Below are positions 10,601-27,200 of a stretch of DNA of 64,000 nt, in pieces. The translations under genes and the position numbers were made by a program. A model generated the notes under the pieces. That model worked only from the letters and a program-made list of their open reading frames with translations. It was not told where the DNA came from and ran no database searches. Within the stretch, counting starts at the first letter, position 1; each line of letters opens with the position of its first letter. The DNA is from Micractinium sp. NFX-FRZ (taxonomy: Eukaryota; Chlorophyta; Trebouxiophyceae; Chlorellales; Chlorellaceae). Location: the NCBI GenBank assembly GCA_029339195.1, contig JAPTJF010000149.1, positions 62,001 to 126,000 on the forward strand, written 5' to 3'.

Positions 10601-13600
10601 CCACCTCCACTGCCCCTGCAGACCATGTCTCACCATGCCCATTGTTGCAGGCCCAGAACAGCGGCGTCCACCCAATGCTGTCTGGGACATCCACCGCGCT
10701 GCCGCCGCCGCTGCTGCCAGCCAGCTCGATGAACCGACTCAGCATGTCCAGCGCACCCGCTCCTGCAAAATTAAATCATGCAAGAACCAGGCCAAGCACA
10801 GGCGAATGGATGAGTGCCTACCACAAGGTGCAGGAGCTGCGGGGATGGTGACGGAAAGCCGGAGAGGGGGCCAGAGGCAGGTCGGGGCGCAGGCGGCGGC
10901 CTGACGGCGCTGGCAGTGCTGGCTGCCGCCTGGCCCAGTCAGCTGCGTGCGCTCAGGCAGCTCCCGCAGCTGAGCTCCTCTCCTCCCTGCCTCCACCATT
11001 CAGCTGCTCCCCAACAACCGCCGGTCCCTGGTGCCCGCTTCTTTCTTTCAGCACAGCTCTCACCTGCCGCAAAGTGGAGGGGTGTGCAGCCGTGTGCATC
11101 CTGCGCATCCACCCGGCACCCAGAGGCCAGCAGCACCTCCGCCACTGCCCGGTGGTCGGCGCCGCGCCGCGCCGCCAGCGCTGCCTGCCCGCAGCCAATG
11201 GGCGTGTGGTGGAGGGGGGACTTGCGCTCACTGTCCAGCTCTGCACAGCGTGGCACAGCACAGCAGAGCGTGGCAAAGTAAGTGCAGCAGAGGCTTGCGC
11301 TCGCCATGCAGTCCTGCAGCGGTCGGTGCAGGCAGGCGGGGCCGAGCATGGGCAGGCAGGCAAGCGTTGTGTGAGGGGGACGCAGCTGGCAGCACGATGC
11401 CATGCACGCCTAGGCGGAGCGCGCCCGGCGGGCTGGCAGTACACCGCACCATGCTCCGCTCTTGTTTGGAATCCATACCCTACCTGTCATGTCGAATCCG
11501 GAGCCATACAGGTATTGCAGCACCTCCAGGCATCCCTCCCGCGCCGCCGCGTGCACCGGCGTCTGCCCCGCCTCCCGGCACTTCTGCGGAAAGGTGATAT
11601 GACACGGGCAGCAGGGCAGATGCTGATGAGCATGGCTGGTCGGGTCTAAGCATGTGCATCGGCCTCCAAAGACAACAGCTTGTGGTGCAACTGAGCCCAG
11701 GCCCTTTGAGGCCCTCGGCAGTAACCGTGCCGTGCCCCACCCAGCTCGTTCCCTTGGGGAATGCACAAGCAACCCACCCACGCAACCTGCGGCGTGCTGG
11801 CGCCCGTCAGCAGCACGATGCCAGCCATCTCGCTGCTGCCGCCGCGGATGGCGGCGGTGAGCAGCGCGGCGCCGGCGCCCGCGTGGGCCGCCAGGGTGGG
11901 GGCCGACGGCGAGAAGAGGAGGACAAACAGGGCGAGGTCGCCCCGCAGGGCGATGTAGTGCAGCGGCAGGCAGCCGTGGGCATCCAGGGCTGTGGTGGGA
12001 GGTGGGCACGGGAGGAGAGGTTAGGCAGGCAGGCAGGCAGGCAGGCAGGGGTTTCTGGCTGGGCCGGGCGTGGCATCGTCATCGGCGGTGCTGGGGCGCA
12101 CTGCAGGCAGCGATGGCGTGTGGCAGCATGCCTGGCGCTTCTGGCAGGGGAGCATTTCAACTCAATTGCAGGTCAACACACACCTGTGACGGAGCAGCCT
12201 GCTGCCAGCAGCGTCTGCACGGCGCCCACGTGCCCCGCCTTGGCTGCCAGGTGCAGCGGCGTCATGCCATCCGCCGCCGCCGCCTCGCGCGCAGCGCCGG
12301 CGGCCAGCAAGCGGCGCAGCACGCGCGTGCTCCCAGTCATGGCTGCCCAGTGGAGCGCAGTCAGCCCCTGGCTGTCAGCAGCATCCAAACGGCTGGCAGG
12401 CGCTGCTGCTGCGGCAGGAGGCACGCCCGTGCCTTGGGCTGCCTTCGCATCCCCCTGCTGCGCATGCTCAGCAGCAGCAGTCGCCGTTCCCGCCTCCGCA
12501 GCAGCGCTGGCACTGGCACCGGCACTGCCAGTTTGGCAGTCCACAGCAGGTCCAGCATGGCTCAAGTGTGCCGCGATCAACAGCTCGGCAGCAGCTGCCT
12601 GCCGGTGGATTGCTGCGCTGTGCAGCGGCGTGCGCCCCAGCCCGCGCCCGTCGGTGCGCCCCAGGGCGGCGCCACCGGCGGCTGCCAGCAGTGCGGCTAG
12701 TACCTCCTCGTCGCCCCGGCTGGCCGCCTCGTGCAGCAGGTCCTCCTGCAGTAGTGCAAGTCAAGAATGAGTTAATTGATGTTGAACAAGGATTCTATGT
12801 ATGAGCAGCGGTTGCGGACCAACGAGTGGACCAACGAGCGCGAAGGCGGGCTGGCAAAAGAAGTGAGCTGGCGAAAAGATAAGGGAAGGGGCGGGGCTAC
12901 AGCATGCACCGTGACAATTTGGGGGCTGCCTGTCTTGATGGCACCGCCTGCCCATGACGCAGCAGTGCTTACAAACAGCCGCACCCTCACCTGGTCTAAC
13001 GCCGCCGCCACGCTGCACCGGCTGCCCTGCCCATTCCGCTCGTCCAGCAACCAGCACACAAGGGGTGCGGCGCCGGCGTGCACCGCCGCCGCCAGCACCG
13101 CGCTGCCGGTGCGGCCGCGCAGTTCCAACCCCCGCCCTGCCAGCGCCTGCAGCACCTCCAGTCGCCCGGCTGCAGCGACAGGAAGCCAGGGTGGCAGCCA
13201 GTCAGTCAGCATTGGGGTGCACTGGAGAAGCTCACAAACACATTGCACACGCCACAGGGCAGGAGGGAGGGACGTGCAGCGCATGCTCCAAACCCCTACT
13301 GACGCTCACCCCTTGCGGCGCATTCGGCAAATGAGAGGCGAAAGGAGTCCGCCACCAGCTCTGTGCCGTCTTTGACCCCAGCAAAAGCTGGGTGCTGCAG
13401 CGGCGCCGGCACTGCCAGGCACTGCAGCAGGCCCATCTGCGGGGCGGCCGGGTCGTCGCCCGCCGGCTGCGCTGGGCACTCCTCGTAGCCTGCAGGCAGC
13501 AGGCAGGCGGCACGCGCCGGCCCAGCTTGAGCACAACATGGGGAATGGAGCCCGACACACAAGCACACACGCCTGTGCACGCAGACAATGGCACCCACAA

Positions 13601-16600
13601 CCGGCCATCCAGACAAGCGCGTGGCCCCGCTGCAGCCTGTCTGGGCGCTGCGCTGGGTTCACTCCACGGCCCGATCGTGCAACGGCAACCCCTTTCAGAT
13701 CGATGGCAATACTGATGATGATGATGAAGTAACTAGGTTGTGGAGCTGCAGCTAACACTAGTTAGTTACTTCAGCAGCAGCAACAGCATTGCCATCGATC
13801 TGAAAGGGGCTGCCCTTGCACGATCGGGACATGGAGTGATAAGACTCGTTCTGCTTTGCACGAAAAACCTTACCAAACCAAGAACTCACCCGACCCGTTT
13901 GTGAACCAGCAGCCGGCCTCCAGCAGCGGCGGGCACAGCGCCAGGTGGCCGTGCAGCACCGCAAGGTCCAGGGCATTGCGGGCGGAGAAGTCGAGGCGGC
14001 GGGGGTCGGCGGCGGAGCGCAGCAGCTGGCGCACCACCTACAAACAATGGGGGAGAGGGGGCAGGTGGGGTGAGCCAAGGGGCCAGGGAGGCCAGCGGTC
14101 ACCTGGCGAACAATCACAATCACTGGGGCCGGCAGAGTCGGACAAGCGTGCCATGCCTTGCGGGCATGCAGCAGTGGCAAAAATGTGGGCAGTGTGCGGC
14201 CAGGCAGCACACCCTGCCTCGTGTGCTGTCGCAGCGGCAGCATGCACCCCGTCGCAGCCGCCCTCACCTCCTCATGCCCCTGCGCCGCGGCCAGGTGCAG
14301 CGCTGTGCCGCCCTCGGTGCCGTCCGCCAGCGGCCCCGCCATACTGTCGACCACATAGCCAGCCAGCAGCAGGCGCTCCACGATGCCTGTGCGGGTGGAA
14401 ATGAAATGAGGCAGCGCCGATCGCTACAGCGTGCATGAAAGTGCCTGCCTGGCGACCGTCTCCTAACTGTGCTTGCCTGTTCCGGCACACCAAATATTGG
14501 TGCCACATTGAAACGACAGAGCAGGTATGCAGTGTCCAGCGTAGGCAACAGCCCGGTCCCTACCAGCCTCACCTGCAAACCCACGCTCCGCCGCCAGGTG
14601 CGCCGCCGTCACCCCTTGGGGGTCGGCCGCCGCCACGTGCGCCCCCGCAATCACCAGCTTCCCCGCCACCTCGGTGTGCCCTGCACGCGCGGCGTAGTGG
14701 AGAGCTGCACGCGCAAACACATGCCGGGGGCGGGCAAAGGGCGGAATCAAGCACTGAGAGGCCTGGGGAGGCAGTGGGGTGAACCAGTGCTGTCCCCCAT
14801 CCGGCAGGCAGGGCAGCCTGGTGCCTGCTACTGTAGGGACAGCAGCCTGGCGTGCGCGTGGGCCGGCCCAGCCATGGGGCCGGGAGAGGTGCACGAGGGC
14901 ATAAGAGTGCAAGCAAGCAGACCCTTCTGTTTACATCAAAGTATACAAGGTGATGTTTTTTCACCTGTCCATCCGTGCAGGTCAGAGGGGTCCACCAGGC
15001 CGCCCCGGGCCCACAGCTCAACCACCACTGCAGGGCAAAGAAAACTCCAGACTTTTGTCAGAAAGAACCTGCTTCATTTCCTGACTGCACAGGCGCGAAC
15101 GCTTGTAAGGCAGGCAGGCCGACCGGCCGGCCGGCCGGCAAGCAGGTGAGCAGGTAGGCAGGCAGGCAGGCAGGTAGATAGGTAGGTAGGCTTGACAACA
15201 CAGAGCGGTGCAGCTGGAGGCCCCCTGGCTGCTGCATTGATGCCGGCACAGCGCCATGAGGCAGGCAAGATCACGTCACACGCATCAGTCCAGCCCAGCA
15301 CAGCTGGCCATGTGGTGACCACCACCACCCACCTGCGTCATGCCCCCTGTTGGCCGCCAGGTGCAGCGGGCTGCGCCCCTGCAGGTCTGGGGCATCTATC
15401 AGCACGCCAGGCGCCCGGCACAGCCTCGCCACCACCTGCAAGTGGTGTGAGGCAAGCGGTGCCAGCAGCAGCGGCTGAGTGAGACGCAGCAGCACCCATG
15501 CGCAGGCAGCGGCCGGCACCCGCGCTGCCCTGCACACGGCACCATACAGCGCCACACATTGTACCGCTCTGCAGCCACCACAGGGCAAGCAGCCGTGTCA
15601 CCGTGACAGTCAGTCCGCACACCCGACAGCTTGCCACCCTGTGCACGTGGCGCCAAGCTGACACACATGTGCCGGCCACCCGCCAGCAGGGACCCCCACC
15701 TGAGCGTGCCCAGCATGGGCTGCCAAGTGCAGAGGTGTCGCCCCCTCAATGTTCCGCGCGTTCACGTCGCACTGCCCCGTGCCCAGCAACGCTCCGACCA
15801 CCTCTAGCTGCCCGTGCAGCGCTGCGAGGTGCAGCGCAGTACAGTACTGCAGGCTTGGCACGCCCACGCGTGGCGGGCCGGCAGTGACATACCGCCCCCG
15901 CTTGGGCGCCGGCGCACGCTCCTCCCCTCCCTCCTCCTCCTCCTCCTCCTCCTCATCATCACGAGCCTCTGCCGCCGTCGCTGCCTCTTGCCCTGTCGCC
16001 CCCTCCAGGCTGACAGCCGCCACGGCAGCGGCCACGGCATCAACGCTGGCCTCTACTGACACATCCACTGCCGCGGCTGCTGCCTGCCGCTGCTGCTGCT
16101 GCTGCTGGCCCAGCAGCATGCCGGGGTGCTGCCTCAGTAGCGTGCGATAGTCCATGGGAAGGGCTTTGTTCAGGCTGGCCCCTGCAGCAGCCAGCTGGCG
16201 CACAATGTCGGCCCGCCCCGTGGCGGCGGCCACATGCAGCGCTGCAGGCGGGCAGGGGGGCGGCGGGAAGCGTGCGGCGTTGGGCAGTGCGCTTATGCAT
16301 GGGCATTGCCCGCCAATGCATGGGTGGCGCTTCAGAGAGGACCGCGGCTGCAAGGCAATCCACCTCCAGCCCTACCACTCAATGTCGGCTGCGTGCACCC
16401 TGGCACCGCCGCCACCGCCAACGGAGGCCCCCAGCCCACCTGTGCGCCCCAGCAGGTCCATCCTATCCACCAAGCTGCCCCCCAGCAGCATGCTAAGCGG
16501 CAGGCCTTCCCCGCCAGCTGCTGTTGGGGCTCTGCCTCCGCCGCCGCTGCTGCCGCCATCCCCGGCGCCGTCGCTGCCGGCGGCAGCGGCGGCTGCTGCT

Positions 16601-18191
16601 GCCGCGACGGCGGCTGCAGGGCCGATCATGTGTGGGGGCAGGGACAGCCCCCGAGCCTTCACCACCTGCTGGAGATCGGTGACGATGCGCTGCACACATG
16701 AAACAGCAGGGCAATGCAACGTGGTGAGACATGACAGCATCTGGCCCAGCCTGGCTGCAAACCTGCACGCGTGGCAACACTCTGCACAGGTGCTGACATG
16801 CACCAGCCCGGGCCCTGCCAGCCGCACAGCATGCACAGCATGCACAGCAGCCAGCCAGCAGACCTGAGAGAGGTCGTGAACCAAGCTGAGGCTGTCTAGC
16901 AGCCCGCGCTGCAGCTGGGGCGACACCGGCGCTGTGCCGCCAGAGCCGCCGCTGCTGCCAGCAGCGCGCCCCCCGACTGAACACCCTCCCTCTCGTGGAG
17001 CCCCGCCGGGTGCAGCAGATGCGGTTGCCGCTGCTGCGCTTGAATCTGTGGCGGCGCTGCCAGGGTGATCAGCGCTGCTGGTAGCAGGGGCCCGGGGCGC
17101 AGCGGCCTCCACAGCCGCCGCCTCTAAACCCACGCCGCTGCTGCCGCCAGCGGTGCTGCTGCTGCCGCTGTTGCCGATGCTGAGTTTGGACACCTGGCGG
17201 ATCACGCGCTGCACCAGGGATGGCTTGCAGGCGGGGGCAGGCTCGCCCTCAAAGCTGGGAGGCTCTGCCGGGCTCCCGCCTGCCGCTGCTGCACCGCTGC
17301 TGCTGCTGCTGCTGCTGCCGGCCAGAGTGCCCTGGGGCGCAGCTTCCGACTTCTCGGCGCCACCACTGGTAGGTGCTATGGCTGCTTCTGCGCCCCGGGC
17401 GCTGCCCGTTTCTTCACACTGCGGGGCCCTGGGCGCTGCTGCTGGGCTGCTGGTGCCGGCCATATCTGAGGCCGGCAGGCGGTAGGGAGAGTCGGGACTG
17501 GCGGCCCGCTTCCGGCGCAGCCGCCTGCGCTTGCCATCAACATCAACAGCTGCCTCCGCACTGAACGCCCGCGCTGCCACCGCCTCGGCAGCCGCTGCTG
17601 CGGAGGCTGCACAGGGCGCGCCCGGTGTGCGCCCTGTCGCTGCCGGCGCCAGCACCCTGCCCACCCCTGCTGCTGTCGGCGCCGCCGCCGACAGTGGCAC
17701 AGTCGGCTGCCCAGCTGCCGCTGCGGTGCCAGAATTGGCGGTGGTGGCAGCACCGGCACTGCCAGGTGCAGTGCCTCCGGAGACTGGTTGAAGCGACAGC
17801 TGCAGCGCTATCATGGCTGCCACTTCTCCATCATACTTGGTGCGCCACTCTGGTCCCAGCGCCAGCGACAGCACCGGCAGCCAGTTGTGCGCGACAAAGG
17901 CATCCCAGCTGCCGGCGGCCTGCGGGCCGCATGTAAACTCAGACTGCAACTCCAGTGATGGCATGGGAGTGGGGAGGGGGCAGCAGGCGGCAATCACCAG
18001 ATGTGGGAGGGCCAGGCGCACGCAGGCACGAGCGGCGGCTACGGCAGCGGCGGCTGGCAGCAGTGGCGGGCAGCCCCAACCAAGACAGGGCCATATGCAC
18101 TCACCAGCATTTGAGCCGCTGCATCGCCTGTTGCTAGTGATCCATCCACCAACAGCTGCAGGCTGCTCAGAGCCGGCGCTTCGTAGGCCAT
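4612..18191 (-). CDS. Giant ankyrin-repeat protein with coiled-coil/Gln-Ala-rich tail (~2,467 aa)
   Basis: 27 exons (high to low): 18191-18105, 17943-16864, 16689-16440, 16241-15700, 15435-15333, 15027-14965, 14704-14573, 14386-14268, 14037-13890, 13489-13310, 13169-12991, 12745-12184, 11989-11787, 11583-11484, 11240-11064, 10762-10634, 10376-10284, 10084-9839, 9579-9293, 9063-8955, 8711-8571, 8325-8218, 7973-7789, 7519-7401, 7117-6895, 6619-5317, 5147-4612; total 7,404 nt. Residues 1-470 are mostly Ala/Ser/Gly-rich with a short ordered patch (SWDAFVAHNWLPVLSLALGP). Residues ~472-1770 hold about 25-27 ankyrin repeats (TPLHLAA, GHAAVVE, GADPDAE patterns). Residues ~1780-1960 are a charged Gln/Glu/Arg coiled coil, then Ala/Gln-rich disorder ending DDVLRLQPWLE. 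Many introns are phase 1 at equivalent ankyrin positions (after A-x-G or T of TPLH). Exon 23 uses a GC donor (7788-7787). No KH, kinase or membrane domain seen, so partners are unknown; likely a scaffold. The start at 18191 is the first ATG in the open frame of exon 1. Some splice choices may be off by a few bases. Confidence 0.78.
6699..6738 (-). repeat. Exon-edge echo of ankyrin exon 26 (pseudo-exon)
   Basis: In the intron before exon 26, a copy of the acceptor and first ~40 exon bases, 119 bases upstream of the real acceptor. It would read ERAKRLKAKKAAKR, against ERAERQKAKKAAKK in the real exon. It has no donor in a compatible phase, so inclusion would break the frame. Skipping it joins exons 25 and 26 in phase 0. 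Confidence 0.75.
8891..8934. repeat. 12-bp minisatellite in an ankyrin-gene intron
   Basis: About four head-to-tail copies of GACAGGYTGAAT in the intron between exons 20 and 21. Confidence 0.85.
12024..12049. repeat. GGCA microsatellite
   Basis: Six or more copies of the tetranucleotide AGGC in the intron between ankyrin exons 12 and 13. Confidence 0.9.
13658..13840. repeat. Long imperfect inverted repeat (hairpin) in ankyrin intron 9
   Basis: The left arm 13658-13737 and the reverse complement of 13840-13761 match at 68 of 80 bases by hand count. They share a perfect core around CCCCTTTCAGATCGATGGC, and the loop is ~23 bases. The element sits wholly inside the intron between exons 9 (13890) and 10 (13489). 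Single mismatches are scattered through the arms, as in algal miRNA precursors or old foldback/MITE elements. I see no obvious flanking target-site duplication and no coding potential. Confidence 0.8.
15107..15190. repeat. Tetranucleotide repeat cluster (GGCA / GGCC / GGTA)
   Basis: Adjoining runs of GGCA, GGCC and GGTA units in the intron between ankyrin exons 5 and 6. The GGCC part is self-complementary. Confidence 0.85.
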
Positions 18192-18986
18192 GCCGAGAGG
18201 TCAATGTTGGGTGGGCCTGCAGGGACTTCCACCTCGCAGTGCGGTTAGCGCTGATGTTGGGCTGTCCAATGTCGTCACTCCCAGCCACAGCTGCTGCTTC
18301 TTGGTGGCTAAGGCCGGTTGAACACCCCTCTCACAGTGCTCAGGTCGGCTGCGCTGGGTCCAGCAAAGCGTTTTGAGATGTGCAGATTGCCGCCCAGAGG
18401 AAAAGAAGAAGGGAGCGGCCTCCCTCTCAAGGCAGCCTCTCTTGGCAGCGCCTCACCTCCAGGCATTCAGCCGCGGCGCAGGTCCAGCAGTGCTCGGAGC
18501 ACAGCTGCGTGTCCAAAAGGCGCTCGCTTGGGCTGCAGGAAGGCCGCTAGAAGGACGTCAAGTTGGCAGCAAAAGTCCGGAACTCGCTCTCAAGCGTTGC
18601 AAACCGTCCGCAGGTGCATTAAAGCCACCAATTGGGCCATGCCATGAACCGGATGCAGCGCTGCCCCACATGCATGCTGCAGCTCCAGAGGCTCAGCAGG
18701 CGGCGGCGGCGCTGCGCTGGCGGCGGCATGGTGGTTCTTGACATTTCGCCACTCCCCATGCTCCAGGGCGCAGCCAATTGCACCCTTGATCAATTTACGG
18801 TATTAACCAGTGCTTAGGGGGTGCCAGCACCGAGGTGACAGGCACTTGTTTTTGCTACACTGCGCTTTTTTGTCCTCAGCCTTTTTTGGGCCCTTGTTTT
18901 TGGAAATTACAATCATACCGATTGATGCGCAATTACCAGGGTTCCCAACAGCAGTGCAGCGAGCAGACGCCCGCGCAGTGGCACTG
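18192..18986. promoter_or_regulatory. Divergent promoter region, ankyrin gene / ADC synthase
   Basis: A 795-base gap between two head-to-head start codons. The frame upstream of the ADC synthase ATG stays open back to an ATG at 18810. A longer N-terminus (possible transit peptide) therefore cannot be excluded. No TATA-like or repeated motif stands out. The 18830-18930 part is noticeably richer in A/T than its surroundings, as expected for a core promoter or 5' UTR. Confidence 0.45.
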
Positions 18987-24056
<5,070 letters not shown>

Positions 24057-24138
24057 GCAGGCGCGTGATCTTCACTGTGTGTACTCCCTGTGCCAATCGA
24101 TATCGTACCCTTCCCTGGAATTGATGTGCCATGCTGCG

Positions 24139-24150
24139 ATTACATGTAAT
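24139..24150. terminator. Palindromic, shared poly(A) signal between convergent genes
   Basis: ATTACATGTAAT is a perfect 12-base palindrome containing TGTAA on both strands. It lies 89 bases past the ADCS stop (+) and ~77 bases past the stop of the OFD1-like gene (-), inside a 165-base tail-to-tail gap. It is the only TGTAA I see for either gene in this gap. Confidence 0.7.
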
Positions 24151-24221
24151 GGTATGTCACAGCCCACCCAGACATAGCTGTCATCAGATGCCTGCGCTGC
24201 CCGCTTGGGCTGTGCGGGCCC

Positions 24222-27200
24222 TCAGAACTTGCCACTGTCCTCGCTGTTTGTGAAGTCCGACACATAATAGCCATCTCCTTCTCCTGCCGCTGCTGCTGCC
24301 CCAGCTGCTGCCGCCGCCCCTAATGCCCCAGCCTGGCTGCTGCCCGCAGCCGCCTGCTCCTCGCTGCTGCTGGCCTCAGCCTCCAACTGCTCGCTGCTCG
24401 AGCTGGCGGCATGTGGCAGCCCCGCTGGCAGCATGCCTGCGCCGCTGCCGCTGGCAGAGCGCTGGTTCTGGCGCGCACGGTAGGCCGCCAGGATGTCTGA
24501 CGCTGTGCGGCTTGGGGGCTTGGAGGCGTCTGCTGCTGGGGTTGATCCTGACCCTGACTGCTGGTGCTGCAGCGGCGGCGGCTGCTGGGGCAGAGACTGC
24601 TGGGTTTGCAGCGGCGGCGGCTGCTGAGGCAGCGACTGCTGGTTCCACAGGCCACTGCCCAGCCCCAAGTTGGACAGCGAAGGCATGAGCGGGGCAGAGG
24701 GCGGCAGGGACGTCTGTGTCTGAAGCTGCTGCTGCTGCTGCTGCTGCTGTGGGGCAGGCGGCTGAGAGGGAGCAAGGGGCGCCAGCCTGAGCGGCTGCTC
24801 CTGCCGCTCCTGCCCCTGCTGTTGGGAGGTTGTCGCAGGCTTGCTGCCGTAGGCAGCCCTGCGGTTACCAGCTGGCACCCCCGCTGCTGCTGGCACCATT
24901 GGCATTGGACCTGCAGGTGACTGCTCAGCTGAGCTGCTATCATCCTCGTCTGCCACAGCTTCCATGGACCGCTGCCGCCCCTGCACCAGCGTGCCCAGCA
25001 CCTGCTGCAGGCCCGCTGCCGCTGCCGAGCGGTTGGCGAGCGCACGCTGCTGCAGCTGCGCCGCCTCCCGCCTGAGGCCCTCCTCCACCTGCCGTGCAGC
25101 GGCCACGCGCGCTTCGGCGCCCTGCTGCCAGCGTTCTGCGTCCCGGCTGGCCGCCTGCAGTGCCGCTGCCAGGGGACCCTGCACCCCGGCAGCTGCCAGA
25201 GCCGCCTGCTGCTGCAAGTCGCCGACCTCTCGGGCAGCTGCCGCCAGCGCCAGCCTCAGTTCCTCTGCATGCTGCAGCGCGCGGTCCTGGGCCTTGGCGC
25301 TCTGCAGGCGGGTGGTGGGCACATGGAGTTGGAAGGTGCATACAAAGGGCAAGGGTGGGTGGGCAAGCACGTTGCAGGGGCCCGGGGTCGACGCCGGGCA
25401 TGAAGGCAGCACTGCTGCCAGCAGGACACAGCTCCAACTCTGACAAAGGGGCCAGGCCACTGAGGCCCTAAGCCTTGATTGTCCAAAAATCAGCCTACCT
25501 CCTCTTCTCCCACCCAAGCTGCCCCCACACCCCACACATGCACCTTCACACCCCCTCCGCACCTTGCCCAGCAGCTTCTCCGCCTCAGCTGCGCTCCCCC
25601 GCCACAGCCGCTCCCGCTCCCGCCCCGCCTCCACCTCGCCCTGCAGCTGCTCTACCCGCTGCATGAGGCGCCGCACCGCTTGCTGCAGACGGGCCGAGTC
25701 AGAGGGTGACAGCCCAGGGGCGGCTGTCACAGCCGCTGCAGCCGCTGTCTGGCGCTCCCTCTCCCCCCGCAGGGCCTGCAGCTCTTGCTGCAGCCCAGCC
25801 ACCTCCGCCTGGCGTACAGCCTGTGAGCTGGACAGCTGCTGCCGCAGAGCTCCCTGCTCCTCCAGAGCAGCTGCCAGCTGGCTTTGCAGCGCAGCTACAC
25901 GGCCCACCTCGCCCTCAGCAGCCGCCTGTGCCCGCTGAGCTTCTCCCCTCGCCGCCTCTGCATCAGCCAGCCGTGCCGCCAGGCGCCGCTCCCCCTCCTC
26001 CCTGGCAGCGTCAGCGGCGCGCTGAGCTACCGCCGCTGCTTCTGTCTGCTGCCTGGCAGTTGTCTCGCGTGCCGCCAGCTTGACTTCACTCTCTGCTTTC
26101 CAGCTCTGCAGCCGCTCCTCGTCGGCTCGCATGCGCCGCAGGTGGTCCTCCCGCATCTGGTCATGCTCACGGTGCAGCCGACGGGCTCGGTCCTGAAGCT
26201 CCTCCTCCTGCGGTGCAGGTGGGGAGGAAGCAGGAGGACGACTCCGGGCACAGAAATTGGGAGCAGAGCGGCCTCAGCATCCTGCGACACGACCCACGAG
26301 CTCCTCATCCTGTGCTGGCGGCTGCTTACAAGCAAGCAGAAGCATCTGCTCCAAGCCTAGCGATTTTCACGAAACACCAGCACTCAGTATTCACCAACCT
26401 GCTTGTTCAGCTGCGCCAGCCGCTCCTGATGCGCAGCAGCGAGCACTGCACGCTCAGCCGCCAGCGCCGCCGCGTGCTTCCTCGCTTCCTCCTCCCGCAC
26501 CGCCGCCAGCTCCCCCTCCCTCAGCGCCGCCAGCCGCTCGGTGAGCTGCGCAGCACAGCGTGCATCACACTCCCGCTGGTATGCTGCCAGCCGCTCCTCA
26601 AGGCTGGCTGCAGCCGCTGACTCCAAGGACCCCGACTTTTGCTGGTATTCCTCCTCTATAGCCGCCAGCCTGGCAGCCAGCTGCTGTGACGACAGCTGGC
26701 CGCCGCCGCTGCCGCCGCCACCGCACCAGCCCCCGCCATCCTCGCAGGTTTGGCAGGCAGTGGTGCGGGCGCTGACGCGGCCACCCAGCACGCCCAGCGT
26801 CGCCACCATGCGTTCTGCCAGGCTGGCAGGCTCCGACCCTGCGGAGGCACTGATATTCGCTGCTGCCGCGCCAGCACCCACCTCGCCCCAGCTGCCACTG
26901 CTGCCGCTGCTGCCACCCTCCTCGCTGCCCCCATTGGTCAGCAGTGCGTGCACTTTGGACTCTGGCAGCACGCCCACCAGGCGCAGCAGATCGTCGCGTG
27001 ACAGCCGCGGCAGTGTGCCGGTCCCCGTCTCAGAGAGGAAGACGGATAGGGTGTAGGTGTACCGGTGTGCCAGCAGGAACTCTGAGACCAGGGAGTTGAG
27101 GATGTGCTGGTGCAGGGAGGGGCTGCGGGGCGGGGCAGGCAGCGCCGGGCGCCAGGGTGTAGCACCGCCGTTGCCGACATGGGTGCTGCCAGAACCAGGT

